DNA of 64,000 nucleotides, taken from Aphrocallistes beatrix (Eukaryota > Porifera > Hexactinellida > Sceptrulophora > Aphrocallistidae). The stretch's first letter is position 1. Each line of letters opens with the position of its first letter. Both the position numbers and the translations under genes were made by a program. The stretch lies in assembly GCA_963281255.1 (NCBI GenBank), contig OY725505.1:372001-436000 (forward strand). The letters are read 5' to 3'. Under the pieces are notes generated by a model. The model did no database searches. It worked only from the letters and a program-made list of their open reading frames with translations, and was not told the DNA's origin. Positions 44,401 through 54,613 of this stretch are shown here, one piece after another.

Positions 44401-47400
44401 CAATACTACAATATGGTTTTATAACAATATAAGTAGAGATTCTATTTCATCTCCAAAGTTGAAATCCATCCTGGTCATCCTAATATAACTTCTTAATTTT
44501 CATATTAATTTCACCAAAACAACTTTATAATCCATAGGTTCAGTAAAGAACTAAATCCTTGCCTTGAGACTTCGATTTAAAAGCGACCTGAGTGCATTTG
44601 TATCTAACATCCCTGGTTAATTTTTACTTAAATAAGTCGATGTATTGAATACACTTAAAATGGAGAAGTAGTGAACTACTATAAAAGGGAAAGACTTTCA
44701 ATTGGATTTCATTCAATCATTAAATGGCAGAGGAAGAGTTAAAAATATTAGAGAATACTCCAGAAGAAGAAATACAAAAGTATTTCAATCAAGTCATTCA
44801 ATGTGTTGAAAACCGACGAAAAGCATTACTAACAAAATGTAGAAAGATACATTTCGGGAAAAAATCAACGACGAAATCTGATTTTAAAAACCAAAACGAT
44901 TTAAAATTTGATTTTAATCAAAACCTGAGAGAAAACAGTATTCAAGATTCAAGAAGAATAATGGAATCAGTTGTTAGTAACCAACTACAAGAAGTGAAAG
45001 TCCCTGATCGTGAAATACGTGTCCGATTCCATGGAGATATCAACCACATGGAAAGTGTTATATCCAACCTTGGAGAAGTAATTGAAGAAGACCTCCCATC
45101 TCGTTCATCCTATGACAATATAGAGACAGTAATTGCGGTGGGGAAGAATGGAACATCTGGGAACGAAAACTTTAGCCCAAATGGTGTTACCTTTAATACA
45201 GAAACTAATCAGATTCTAGTCGCACAAGCAGATGGACAAAGCCTTGCTTGTATATCAATTTTCACTGAAGACGGGGTATATCTTGAAAGTTTAGAAAGCA
45301 AACACCTTGTCTATCCCTATGGATTGTGTACTTACAAAGACAATTTATATGTGACAGATTTCGTTGAACATACAGTCGTACATTTCGAGTATATAGAAAA
45401 TCAATACATTTACGCTAACAAGTCAGATCGAAATGTTCACGCAAAAAAACTTTTAAAATACCCCGGACAATTTGATATATCGAAGCAAGAAGAACTATAC
45501 ATACCAGACATGGGCAACAAACGAATCCAAATCCTGGATAAATCGCTCAATTATCAATATGAAATAACGCATGATGCTCTGTTAGAACCACAAGACGTGA
45601 AACTAACACAGGATGAAGTGTACGTTTTACATGAAAATAGTCCGCATATCCTAATATTCTCTTACTCCGGACAAATGATCCGCTCGCTGCTGACGAAAGA
45701 ACAAGAATCGAATATCTCGCTCTGTCAATTCTTCTGCCTTGACGTTGAACGGAATATTATCATCAGCGATCGCGATGCGAATCAAATCAAGATTTTCACG
45801 AATCAAGGTGAGCACAACAAAATTAATGAAGAAAAAGATGAGAGGAAAAAACTTATTCAACCGATGGGTGTTGCTCTGACAAAAGACACGAAAATCATTG
45901 TTGTGAGTTACAATACGAACAGTGGACTCCATATCTTATCCAAACCATCAAGCCAGGAGACGTTATGACTTTAGTAATAGGAAATAGAATATTTTACAAT
46001 TTTAGAATCGTTGGAAAGATACATATTTTGTAGTCTACCGAGTAAAATATCTTATAGAGCAATAATTAGCAGCTTAGTAATACAGTCAATTCTGCTTAAT
46101 CGGGACAAGTCTCCAGGAACGGAATGGTTCCCATACATAGAAGTGAATACTAAATTTCATCGGTTAATTGGGAACTCTGCCTAATCGAGACAAAATATCC
46201 GGGACCAAAGTGTCCCGATTAAGCGGAGTCACCTGTAGTATAAATTTATACTGAGTAAGAGCCTCCCGCTCTTATTTCAAAGACAGCAGACAACAATGGA
46301 GTAACTCCATCATATTCACCATTTCAACCCGGAAAACATCCATGTTTTTAGGAAGGGTTAGTTGAATGCTTGTAGGAACTAGAAAATCCAGGCATATTAA
46401 TGAATGTGCGATAGCATTAATATAAAATACAAATTTAAAATTGACAGTGAATTCGCATAATTATTAGCAACTCGGGTTATGTTTGCAAGTTACTAATAAG
46501 GGAACATAATTAATACAAAATCTGCACTTAGGACTTGAAAATTGGTTGCTCATAGGTGAATCGTAAGTTCAAGCATGATTGGATGGATAATCGGATACTT
46601 TCTGCATGATACAGCAACTTCTACATGGAATCATGATCAGATATTGGCAATGTGATCTGTAATGGCTAGAAGGAAATTAAAATCTGATGATCAAATAGAT
46701 GGCTCTAATTACCATCATTAAAAGTAATCTAATTAATTCCCACGTCTCTGAAATTAGTGGAACTGAGACGAACACCTGTTAGGACACACCTCTGTAGAGA
46801 TGCATTAACAGAAATTAACTTTGTTTGACTTAATATATCGTAAGTAAATGCAGAATGACTTCTATACTAGCAAAGATCCATAGAGATATACTCAGCACTT
46901 TTAATACAGCAGAATCTTCGAATAACGAACACATTAACCCTAATTGGACTTGGAATGTTGAAGTGAAAGTGAAAGTTAATTGAAAGTGAACTGAAAGTGA
47001 AAATGAAAGTGGGAATTTTCTATTTATACCTTTGACCCCAAGTCCAAGTAGGGTTAAGGACAATGCCTTTGTCCGTTGAAGAGAGATGTTCGCTTCTCGG
47101 AGAGTGCTCAACTATTACATACACTGCCTGGCCAAAAAGTCTGGAATATTTGAGCATTTTCCAAATTTTTTGAATTTACCCGGTAATAAGCATATATTAT
47201 ATTTTAATTAAATATTTCATTTTCGTGTTATAGAAAGAGTAGGCTCTAGATTTTCATTGCATTAAATTGATAAAAAATATTCTGCAATATTAAAATTTGT
47301 TTTTGCTAAAACTAGAATATTCATATTTTACATATAATATTCCAGACTTTTTGCCGGGACTGTATATTAGGATGATCAGGTTGGAATTAAACTTGCGAGA

Positions 47401-50400
47401 TGAAATAGAATCTACTTATATTGTTATAAAACCATATTGTAGTTTGAGAAGTTATCTATTTAAACTACTTTTGAATAAATTAATCTAAGTAACATTCTTC
47501 AGAGATATCTGTACTTGTGAACCATAGTTTACATTGCCTAGTGCAATGGGATGGAAGGCCTGAATTCCCAGGTCCTTCCATCTTTTTCTATTAACAATAA
47601 AAAGGAGATAAAGTCGATTCCGCTTAACTTTTAAAGTGTACACTGCGGCAAACTTAAATTTTAATCATTTTGATAGTCGACAGTGCTAAATAAGCTTAAT
47701 CCAACCGTCCCATTTTTGGCTGGACTTCCTGCTTTATCACTCCTCTATCGAGTTAATTTTCATGAGTGTCCCGTTTTACATGGCATTTTCCCGTCATGTC
47801 CCGATATTTTTGCATTGTATGGTAATACTTTTCATTGCGTCCCGCCATGTCCCACGAAATTCAGCGTCAGGCTGTTACCATGGCTCAAGTTGGCATGTAT
47901 GCAATAGAATAATTAAATTAATAATTACAAACCTGCACATAGTCCAATAGTGTATCATCTTCTAATTCTACGTTCTTAATCTTCTCCTTATAGCTCTCAA
48001 TAGGAAAGTGATAGTACAACTGTGGAATGTCTTTTTTCTTCAAAATCATTAAAACAAGCTGTGCCTTTTCGTCAATTTGGAATTTCGTCCGTTTCCCCAT
48101 TTCACCTGTCACTTTTAAATCAAAACACAACTCATCTTGAACTGAATTCAAAATACTTTTACAATTGTTATATTCAAAATAATATAAACAGCACAGCGCT
48201 AACTCAATCTTCAATTCGCACTGCAATTCGAAATAATCTCTTACGAAAAGTAGAAGTTTTTCGTAGTATTTCGTCTGAATTGATTGAATCTGATTCCAGA
48301 TAGTCGGGGATTGGTTTGAAAATAGTTGTTGTTTGGTGAATAAAAGGCGTAACAGCATCCAATGAGTCACTAACAGTACTTCACTCTGCTTATCGCATAG
48401 ATAAGTTAGAATCAGCTCGGAGAGGTTGAGGAGGAGAGGAGAACTGGTTAGCTTGTACGGTATTTGTCCGTCTAAAAATAAATTAATAAGAATATTATGT
48501 ACCCTTGACACTCTTGTATACATGCTAACGTCCCGTTTTTTAGCTCTTTTTATGGACTAATTTTCTTGAGTCCCCCGATTTTGGCTTCCATGCATAATAC
48601 TTTTCTATTGCGTCCCGCCATGTCCCACGAAATTCAACGCCGCGTCCCGATTTTATCATGGCTCAAGTTGGCATGTATACTCCATTGCTCCTGGGTATTG
48701 AATACAAAATAGAATATAAACTCTGCTATATACGAGTACATATGTCATAGGGCAGTGGTTCCTAACCTGGGGTCCATAGAAGATATTAAGGGTCTAAATG
48801 ATTCGAAATTTTGTATTACGGTTGATAAGAGGGGGGGGGTCCACAGAACATATGAAAATTGCCCAGATTGTATCGAGAACATATTAACATGGATTCGGGG
48901 GGTATATAAATCTATAAACTTTTAACTTTAACTTTTACACGTGTATTGTCTTTATCCATGGTCGCATACTCTTGGGGTCTGAATAAACGGGGGGGGGGGG
49001 AGAGAGGGCGTTTATTCGGATCCCTAGAGTACTACATGACTGGAGGAACTGGTACAATTGGTACAAACATAGGAATATCAGAATTATAAGAAAATGCTTT
49101 TGAATGGACCATCTTTTTTCCATGACCAGACCAAAGATAATTGCTCTACCAGGTTTTACTAACAGTATCAATTAACCAACATAATATATGAACAAATGTT
49201 CCTAATGAGAGTTGATATTCTACGAATCTCAACTCGAAGTTGATTAAAAGGCTTTCTGAGTCATGAATCGTGATGATTGAATTATATAAAAATTCCAATT
49301 CTTTGTTATTGAACCAAGGGAGAAATTTAGGAAAAATCCTCCAAAAGGCCTTTCGCGGTTTTTGTTACTGAATTACAAATCTCAACATCATTTTCGTTCT
49401 TGGGTTTTATATTATTAATTAATTAATACTTTAATAGCCTTGCCTTGCCCGAAAAAGTGTCGCGTCATTTCCAGTTAAAGCCATTTTAGGCGGGAAGGCA
49501 TATAACTTATGCCCCCCACCCCCCTGCGGGGTGATCTAGCCCCTTGAAAGTAAGTTACCTAGATACAAGTTATTGAGTCCGTCAGAATTCCACTGCTGAA
49601 CAACTTGATCTGAAGGCATCCATGAGACAATGGAAGAGAGGTCGATGAGAGGTCCTGTCCAGTTCAGCTGTTTGAAGATGTGGAGGAGAGAACTGGCTAG
49701 AAGCAGCCAGCAGAGAGCAAGGTACTCTCTCTCCACTTTGTTCTCTGAGGCTGCGAAGGATTTCTGGATGGAGTTAGTGGCTAGCGTCACCACGTGTTCC
49801 CATGAGCTGAATATATACTCGCTCACCTAGGAAAATTTCGTAAGTTAGGCTACACTCCCATATATGTTATCCGCCCGTTTTTTTCACTATTCTATTGAGC
49901 TAATTTTCGCGAGTGTCCTGCTTTTACATGAAATTTCCCCTTTAAGTCCTTCTTTTGTATTCAATGTATAATACTTTTCTATTGTGTCCCGCCAAGTCCC
50001 GCGAAATTTAAACTGCATCCCGCTTTTATCATAGCTCAAGTTGGCATGTATGTGTACTCCTTCATTTAGTTTTGTATTAAATCCTTGGTTCGCTTATATG
50101 AAGTGAATATTTACTTTTATGGCAAAAATGGCAAGCTGTTTAGATAAGATATATAGTATAACCTGGGGGGGCCCCCAGGTACCCATACTTGGCGCCTATA
50201 GAAATTATCAACCTCTTTGGGGAAGCCATTATTTGAGTATACGTATAATTTAAGTCAAGTCCCACCTTGTCACTGATACCGAGCAGTCTCTGTGTGAGCA
50301 GATGGTCTAGCACAGCTACAAACTTTCCCTCTACATACAGTGCTAGCAGTTCTGTGGCACAGCCAATCCACTGCGTAGCATCCACCTCACTCAGCATCTG

Positions 50401-50514
50401 CACGGGACGGAGAGATCGCTGTGAAGGAGGGAGAATGCATTCAGAGGGAGGAGGCAGTTTCTGGAGAGCGAGAATCTCTATTTGGATGTGCTTGTAGTCA
50501 AGCGAGAGAGACAT
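32415..50514 (-). CDS. TTC27: Tetratricopeptide repeat protein 27
   Basis: Five exons on the minus strand: 50514-50266, 49826-49559, 48471-47933, 42398-41927 and 33520-32415. They join in frame with GT/AG sites at phases 0, 1, 0, 1 and give about 877 aa, close to vertebrate TTC27 (about 840). Diagnostic segments are NWTGPLIDL (exon 2), ALCCLYYFEYN and GEMGKRTKFQ (exon 3), TRTVERSMNQ, LASLLQSLGCTQSA and LEMWEELIQC (exon 4), and the TPR array in exon 5 (LGLHYLNIKQYEKAIPYLEK, NAQAWSNLATSFLQIG, DAIETYHRLLDV). TTC27 is a conserved helical TPR protein of the nucleus and cytosol; its exact role is not settled. The start at 50514 opens the first exon, and no earlier ATG is needed. Introns 3 (5.5 kb) and 4 (8.4 kb) hold opposite-strand genes and transposons. 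Confidence 0.95.
33630..33819. mobile_element. CGCTTAAT inverted-repeat MITE in TTC27 intron 4
   Basis: Ends ACAGTCGACTCCGCTTAAT and ATTAAGCGGAGTCGACTGT pair perfectly. The interior duplicates part of the left end (CCGCTTAATCGGG). Confidence 0.8.
34080..34205 (+). repeat. GGATGGAAGG hairpin repeat, copy 1
   Basis: It contains TTGTGAACCATAGTTTAC, CATTGCCTAGTGCAATGGG and the palindrome formed by GATGGAAGG and CCTTCCATC around GAATTC. Related copies lie at 41210-41315, 44265-44450 (inverted) and 47390-47595. Confidence 0.7.
35256..36278 (+). CDS. Unrecognised protein with three N-terminal FGD-type repeats
   Basis: A 340-aa single-exon ORF inside TTC27 intron 4, on the opposite strand. I do not recognise the family by name. 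Residues 15-34, 41-60 and 82-101 are three copies of a unit of the form Y-T-G-K-E-x-Y-x-F-G-D-I-x-R-x-T (YTGQEGYRFGDVARATTSRI, YTGKEDYHFGDISRTTIDRY, YTAKDHYVIGDITLATVRHF). An acidic, Ser-rich linker (116-138) follows. The remainder is hydrophobic and mixed, with stretches such as LGILVIDDFL and FLFIGLPSLVLIEAV that may be buried helices or weak membrane segments. No signal peptide is seen. Codon use and lack of stops argue it is real. The function is unknown. Confidence 0.75.
   Translation: MASFFTRVASTINSYTGQEGYRFGDVARATTSRIGATVLKYTGKEDYHFGDISRTTIDRYYGWKQGNGTPALEGIRSRVLSYTAKDHYVIGDITLATVRHFINLFRYTSNHLIYSGSGSKQDNPNSSDESSKDPSENIDKLIEVFSHAFWSPDIPQVKIQNPRWKIPSEVIWNSFWDRSYELSIQCLKLGILVIDDFLNLETFLFIGLPSLVLIEAVHRSVDKEGIILATGIVVTELNCPNEFAELFKAVKKFKGNFFALEFNNFELCWLKLNLLFACCDKIPPQDISSRLSEERIILINSIKAKVTQVAIGITQMSVFKSKFGGVITRVIDEISETEDG
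36279..37130 (+). other. Spacer between nested genes in TTC27 intron 4
   Basis: 36660-36750 reads IWDSITPEFLETYWSSIRKG, ending in a stop, which resembles the end of a DDE-type transposase but is too short to assign. Nothing else is recognised. Confidence 0.35.
37131..38658 (+). pseudogene. SLC2-family sugar transporter (frameshifted or mis-sequenced)
   Basis: Two adjacent frames make one major-facilitator sugar transporter of about 500 aa, similar to facilitated glucose or trehalose transporters (GLUT8/Tret1 type). The first part (37131-37976) has GRSLTGIAYG (115-124), YVADLSPTSMKG, and PYSPNWLM (192-199, the PESPRWL motif). The second part (to 38658) has SPKIAS, FVVDKTGRK, GWGAIPWIIMAESLP and FIPETKNKCLEEIE (PETKG motif). 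Twelve membrane segments are expected. The break lies at 37950-37990, and the joining needs a one-base change; no intron of plausible length fits (the only GT/AG pair spans 29 bases and gives the wrong frame). It lies in TTC27 intron 4 on the opposite strand. Confidence 0.8.
39138..40421 (-). mobile_element. DD37D (maT-type) mariner element
   Basis: 1.28 kb with near-perfect terminal inverted repeats beginning (C/T)AGGGTGGCCCAGGGAAAT and TA on both sides (39136-39137, 40422-40423), the Tc1/mariner target. It encodes one broken transposase on the minus strand. Confidence 0.9.
39246..40282 (-). pseudogene. Mariner transposase, inactivated
   Basis: The N-terminal part (40282-39827) is a paired helix-turn-helix region (SATEIWKHVKYLQISRATVY, AREIKIPKTTAQRIVRRDMK) reaching the first catalytic Asp in VLFCD. 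A stop codon (TAA) follows directly, where an Asp-Glu pair is usual. A frameshift follows before the C-terminal part (39704-39246). That part has FQQDSAPCHTA (second Asp) and NSPDLNPLDYGIWG (third Asp). I count 37 residues between the second and third Asp, the DD37D spacing of maT elements. At least two lesions make it dead. Confidence 0.88.
40706..40820 (-). repeat. CCGCCCAAAATG-type short element
   Basis: The reverse strand reads CTATTTATAGTCAGACCCC, CCGCCCAAAATGGCTTAAAC and AGGAAATGACGC, matching the insertion at 62081-62197. Confidence 0.65.
41210..41315 (+). repeat. GGATGGAAGG hairpin repeat, copy 2
   Basis: It has the same TTTACATTGCCTAGTGCAAT core and GATGGAAGG/CCTTCCATC palindrome as copy 1. 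It lies in TTC27 intron 4. Confidence 0.7.
41422..41441 (+). repeat. Poly-C run
   Basis: About 20 consecutive C residues; simple sequence with possible length error in the assembly. Confidence 0.9.
42548..42701. mobile_element. CGCTTAAT MITE, diverged copy in TTC27 intron 3
   Basis: It begins ACAGGTGACTCCGCTTAATT and ends AATTAAGCGGTTGCCCGATT. The interior has ATTAGCTTCTATGTAAGGGA, related to the family core. Confidence 0.6.
43455..43770. repeat. C-rich dispersed repeat-like stretch
   Basis: It contains paired CCCCCATCGGGG and CCCCTGTCGGGG blocks and CCCGTGCACCCCCAGG / GCGCACCCCTGG. It looks like a decayed transposon, and no coding capacity is seen. Confidence 0.35.
44110..44235. mobile_element. 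CGCTTAAT MITE, short copy
   Basis: Ends ACAGTCGACTCCACTTAATG and CTATTAAGCGGAATCGACT. The interior is shorter than in the 172-bp copy. Confidence 0.65.
44265..44450 (-). repeat. GGATGGAAGG hairpin repeat, copy 3 (inverted)
   Basis: The reverse complement matches 47390-47595 over about 190 bases, including AGTTTAAATAGATAACTTCT-type sequence beyond the hairpin. It lies next to a CGCTTAAT MITE. Confidence 0.7.
44724..45968 (+). CDS. NHL-repeat (beta-propeller) protein, TRIM-like tail without RING
   Basis: A single-exon ORF of 414 aa inside TTC27 intron 3, opposite strand. Residues 1-45 form a charged helix (EEEIQKYFNQVIQCVENRRK) resembling the end of a TRIM coiled coil. About 90-125 (VPDREIRVRFHGDINHMESV, SNLGEV) is a short beta/linker region. 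From about 130 onwards there are NHL-like blades: FSPNGVTFNTETNQILVAQA, VYPYGLCTYKDNLYVTDF, YPGQFDISKQEELYIPDMGN, EPQDVKLTQDEVYVLHE, CQFFCLDVERNIIISDRDAN and QPMGVALTKDTKIIVVSYN. This makes about six blades, enough for a propeller. There is no RING or B-box, so ubiquitin-ligase activity is not indicated. RNA or protein binding through the propeller is the family role. It may be a retrocopy or an animal-specific expansion member. Confidence 0.8.
   Translation: MAEEELKILENTPEEEIQKYFNQVIQCVENRRKALLTKCRKIHFGKKSTTKSDFKNQNDLKFDFNQNLRENSIQDSRRIMESVVSNQLQEVKVPDREIRVRFHGDINHMESVISNLGEVIEEDLPSRSSYDNIETVIAVGKNGTSGNENFSPNGVTFNTETNQILVAQADGQSLACISIFTEDGVYLESLESKHLVYPYGLCTYKDNLYVTDFVEHTVVHFEYIENQYIYANKSDRNVHAKKLLKYPGQFDISKQEELYIPDMGNKRIQILDKSLNYQYEITHDALLEPQDVKLTQDEVYVLHENSPHILIFSYSGQMIRSLLTKEQESNISLCQFFCLDVERNIIISDRDANQIKIFTNQGEHNKINEEKDERKKLIQPMGVALTKDTKIIVVSYNTNSGLHILSKPSSQETL
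46082..46236. mobile_element. CGCTTAAT MITE downstream of the NHL gene
   Basis: Ends ACAGTCAATTCTGCTTAATC and GATTAAGCGGAGTCACCTGT; a diverged family member like 42548-42701. Confidence 0.6.
46938..47053. mobile_element. piggyBac-like MITE
   Basis: It starts CCCTAATTGGACTTGG and ends CCAAGTCCAAGTAGGG, flanked exactly by TTAA (46934-46937, 47054-47057). It is homologous to 837-954. Confidence 0.85.
47390..47595 (+). repeat. GGATGGAAGG hairpin repeat, copy 4
   Basis: The longest alignable copy, in TTC27 intron 3: TATTGTAGTTTGAGAAGTT, TTGTGAACCATAGTTTAC and the GATGGAAGG/CCTTCCATC palindrome. Confidence 0.7.
47698..47901. repeat. GTCCCG-type repeat just downstream of TTC27 exon 3
   Basis: Repeated GTCCCG and CATGTCCCG units end in CATGGCTCAAGTTGGCATGT, the same end as 48517-48679. 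Confidence 0.6.
48517..48679. mobile_element. GTCCCG-type inverted-repeat element
   Basis: Bounded by TATACATGCTAAC (left) and GTTGGCATGTATA (right), imperfect inverted repeats. The interior has GTCCCGCCATGTCCC. It lies in TTC27 intron 2, 46 bases upstream of exon 3. Confidence 0.65.
49430..49515 (-). repeat. CCGCCCAAAATG-type short element, fragment
   Basis: It shares GCGTCATTTCCAGTTAAAGC and CATTTTAGGCGGG with 40706-40820, and lies just downstream of TTC27 exon 2. Confidence 0.5.
49852..50056. repeat. GTCCCG-type repeat in TTC27 intron 1
   Basis: It contains CGAGTGTCC, GTGTCCCGCCAAGTCCCGCG and the end GCTCAAGTTGGCATGTATG. Confidence 0.6.
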
Positions 50515-52902
50515 TTAAATAAAGCTAATGAGGTAAATATAACAAACATTAAAATTGAGACGCAATAACAACATTTACATAGATAGATCCCAGCTCGACA
50601 GGATACAAATGCTAGCCCTGACATGGTCACAAAATCAAGACTGCATAGGGTATGGATGGAATTAGACAATAAATTGCTATCAAAAGTGAATAATTTTGTA
50701 AAAGTCCGCCGGAGGCGCCCTTTGGACGCCTGGGCTCACATTGATTAATCAGAAAGTAGATAACATCTCTAAATACGTCAATTTGATGATTCAACATTTT
50801 TTGATGATATATCTGTAACGAATTGATTGAAGAAACTGTCAGAAACAGAATGCTGATTTTTTGTATGTGGGAGTCTTTTGGCTATGTCTCCACTAAGTTC
50901 TGAAAATGTCGATTCATCAGAAATGTATGACGTCATCGTCACATTTTTATAATTAGAAATTTCAGTTTTCCAACTATAACTCAGTCATTTTAGGTGATAG
51001 AGGGACTGGAATTTCAATAGAATGTGTGTATTAGTATATCTCAAATATGATATCTCCCATCAAAAATGATGACTCATCACTCTTATGCCGTCATCTTTAC
51101 TCATCAAAAAAATAATAAGAAATTGACAAATTTGGTGATTTTTCGAGTGATATCGATTATAACAGTAAGACAGATGTATTTAGAGATGTTATCTACCTTA
51201 TAATTGATCTATGTGAGCCTAGGCTCCCCTGGCGGATACAAGTGTTTACCAGCCGCGGAGCGCAATCAAGCGAAGCGCCCTTGTATATATATATAAAGGG
51301 TGTAACAAAAGTATTGGCCGGTTATAGTAAATTCGCTTGCTTGCGCTGCGCGGCTGGCGGACATCCTATGTCCGCCGAAGCCGCCTAGTCCCACATTGAT
51401 TGATGATAAGGAGAAAATTATAATTATCACCTAAATACCTGCCTCTGATATATCGATATCACTCGAAAAATCACAAATTTGACAATGTTAAAACTTGATG
51501 CGTAATGATGACGCCATAACAGAGTGGTGAGTTATCATTTTTAGTTCTTTCGTGTCAGGCTTCCTTCTACCTATTCAATTTCTTTACAGCGGAACTAAAT
51601 TCCATGATCCGACATTAACCACCTCATCAGGAAATGTTCAGAAAAATTAAGCCGAATGTGCCAAAGAGGTGTGATGTAGTTAAAATCAGCTTACCATTTT
51701 TAGTGCATATATAGTAACTAATTGTGGTGTGAACACAACACAAAACAAGGGGTCACTCGATAGGGCTACTAGGAGGTTTGAGATTGGAATGTGGCACATT
51801 TCTGCGTCGTCAAGGAAAATATTCAGCTCGAATATGGTCATGTGATGTGACCCCTCAAAACCTAATTGAATATGTCATGGCTGATCCAACCGAGATTGGC
51901 AGGGGCATTTACAGTATATCCCAAAATTATTGGCAATAAACTTTAACTTTTTGTAATATTATTTATGTACAGTAGAACTCGATTAGTACGTACTCAAATA
52001 ATACGTACTTCAGTTTAGTACATACTCATTTCTCAGAACCAAATCCATCTACAATATATATTTCTATGTAGTATAAACTTGGTTAGTAAATACTTATGGA
52101 TAGTAAGTACGAATAATTCCCTCCAGAAGGGGTACGTCTTATCCGAGTTGTATATGTCTAGGAAGAGTATTATAATTTCATGATTACTTCATTTTGAGTT
52201 TTCATCCTATATATAAACTATCTTGAGTGATACTATCACACCATGCGGTTAATCAGCATCTTTTCTGGAATGCAAACTCATTTTTGTAGCAATCTTTTTG
52301 AAAATCTCAGTAACTGTCTATCACAATCTAGCAATGTACTATTTTGTACTACTGAATTTACGAGTAGCTATGCAAATATCTAAGAATGTAAATATATTTT
52401 AGTTGCGTAATTTTGGAATATTTGTTAAAGGATTCAGCAAGATTTAGGCTCTAAAAAAATAGTCAGATTTATCAACGAAAATTTTTAAAAAAATGTAATA
52501 TAATTGTACTTGAGTTTAATACATTTTGACGTAGCATACTTGGCTCCCTTTGAAAAAATGGCTTCTCCAAACGATTTTCTTTGAATTGTCTGAGAAATAT
52601 GATCACTGTAATATCATCTCCTGCAAATGTGGATAGAACCCTCCCCCCCCCAATATTTTAAAAAAGTACTTATAATAGCTTCGTAACTAAATATCCATCC
52701 AAATCATGAAACATGTGTTTGAATTTGGGCGGGTCTTACTAATAATGTTTAATTCTAACCGATAAAATTTTAATTAGAGTATAGTAAGACTCTTAGAATC
52801 CTGGCTGATATCAGATATCACCATTCTATTAAGGACAATAGAAAAAAAACATCTATAAATATGATTGAATCAGTTAGTTAGTGAAAATATATACATATAC
52901 CA
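50515..52902 (+). other. Intergenic region between TTC27 and the DED-like family
   Basis: 50700-51285 and 51320-51540 are partial copies of the GGCGGACAC hairpin / CTGTAACGAATTGATTGAAG element. 51970-52160 begins ACAGTAGAACTCGATTAGTA and ends with TATCCGAGTTGTAT, resembling pogo/Tigger-type termini. No gene is recognised. Confidence 0.5.
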
Positions 52903-54421
52903 ATGTCTCACGTAGATCTTATTACTCTTAATTCATCGTCTCCTGTAGTGACCTTGACACAAGAAAAATCTTCTTCTAACACAGGTAAGCTGTTTTTACT
53001 ACAAAATGTCTATTGACACTGATCGGTCAATTGCAATAAGAATCACAGATTAACTATTAAGTAGCCTAATAACTACCTAGGATAGGTCTAGCAGGATATT
53101 TTCCCCAGAGCAAATTGTGAAAATGTGACTATGTATGTAGTTATTCATTCTACAATATTCTAGGAAATGAAGTCCAAAAATCTAAGCACTCAGTGGACAA
53201 GAAGGAAAGAAAACGTCGAAAAAATGAAGAGACCTTCTTCAATGCAAAAAGATTAAAAGAACCTTCACATGAGGTTAATTATTAAGATAATTCACTAATT
53301 TCTTGTTAGAATTAGTGTTTAAGTAACTGCCATTAAATCAGGCCTCACAGTAACATTCCATAAAAATTCCAAATTAAAAGGTTACGAATAGTTATAGTCG
53401 CAGGGATAGATTCAGGTTCTATTGTCATGGAACTAAACGGACAAAGCGAGTGACAAAAGGGTTTATGAGGGCTTGTACCCAAGGGAATATTATATAGAGT
53501 CTTTCATATTTAAAATAGACAATACATACAAAAATAATACAGTCGGACTTGCTCTAGTGGTCACCAACTGCTCAACGGTCTATAACCACCTCATGTTTAG
53601 AACTGCACACATGCTTATTTACGATCCCTATTCCGAACGAGGAACTAGTATATTGAATCAGTAACATAAGCAGTACTGATACACACCAGTAATATCCATT
53701 ACATTTATAGATTGTCACTGTATCGCATCATTACAACCTGACACTGTATATAGCATTTGAAGAGAAATTGTTTAGGGCGAACGTAATTTAGTACTAATGT
53801 TAAGATACTTAATGGGGAACCTTTTAATTAGGTGAAATTCACAGAAACTAAATCGAGCGGGACAAATCTGCATGACTTGGTTGAAAGATTAACATCAAGC
53901 GATGTAAACATTATACAAGGAGCGATCAATTTCCCAAGCGGACTGTCAGAAGATACCACACCCCTAAAATTCATTTTAAGGATCAAATATTGGACTAATT
54001 ATAAAAAAGATCCTTTTTTCAGGCCTTAGCCTCTGTTAATAAAAGTCTTGTACCGCTAGCAGAAAAAATCCTATTTCTAGCTACTGATGTCATAACCCCT
54101 GAAGACAGCGTAGAGCAGATGATGGAGGTATTTATTCACGACCTCATTGATGAACTAACAATTGACAGATGGAGACTTTTGTTGGCAAACCGTGGGTATA
54201 GCGTTGAAAACAAGAAGAAGTATTCAGATATCTTCAAATTCTGCTTAAAGAATGAAGTTATTGAGAAAGACTTAGAAAATTTGAAGGTTTGTTTTGAGGA
54301 AAATAGGAGGAATGCTCTGGCACAAAAGATGAAGGATTACGCAAATTCATTTTCCCAACTAAGTGCCGCTGATTTCTCAAGAATGTTTGATGAAACTTTG
54401 GAGAAAATACAAGAGAACTGA
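52903..54421 (+). pseudogene. DED-like family member 1 (one-base frameshift)
   Basis: Exons 52903-52984, 53164-53273 and 53832-54421 (phase 1, then 0). Exon 1 starts MSHVDLITLNSSSPVVTLTQ. Exon 2 is basic (KKERKRRK), an NLS-like patch. Exon 3 encodes the two DED-like folds. A T-run reads six T (54013-54018) where member 2 has seven (55985-55991), so the frame stops at the next TAG and the second fold lies in another frame. The rest of exon 3 is open, so a sequencing or homopolymer error is possible. Confidence 0.65.
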
Positions 54422-54613
54422 CGCCATCATAAATTGGACAGCTAAAAGCGCAAAAACAATGCTAATATACTTGTATATACACATATTCTATTTTGTAAAT
54501 ACACTATATAATTGCATATCATTGCTTCAAATTGGTAACATTTTCCGAACATTGCTTGATGCAGTACACAAATATTTTTAATGGAATAATTGCAATCATT
54601 TTAACGAAGTACA

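Noticed and set aside
47683-47907. Overlapping 74- and 62-aa ORFs
   Set aside because: They lie in a GTCCCG-type repeat that recurs several times in the window.
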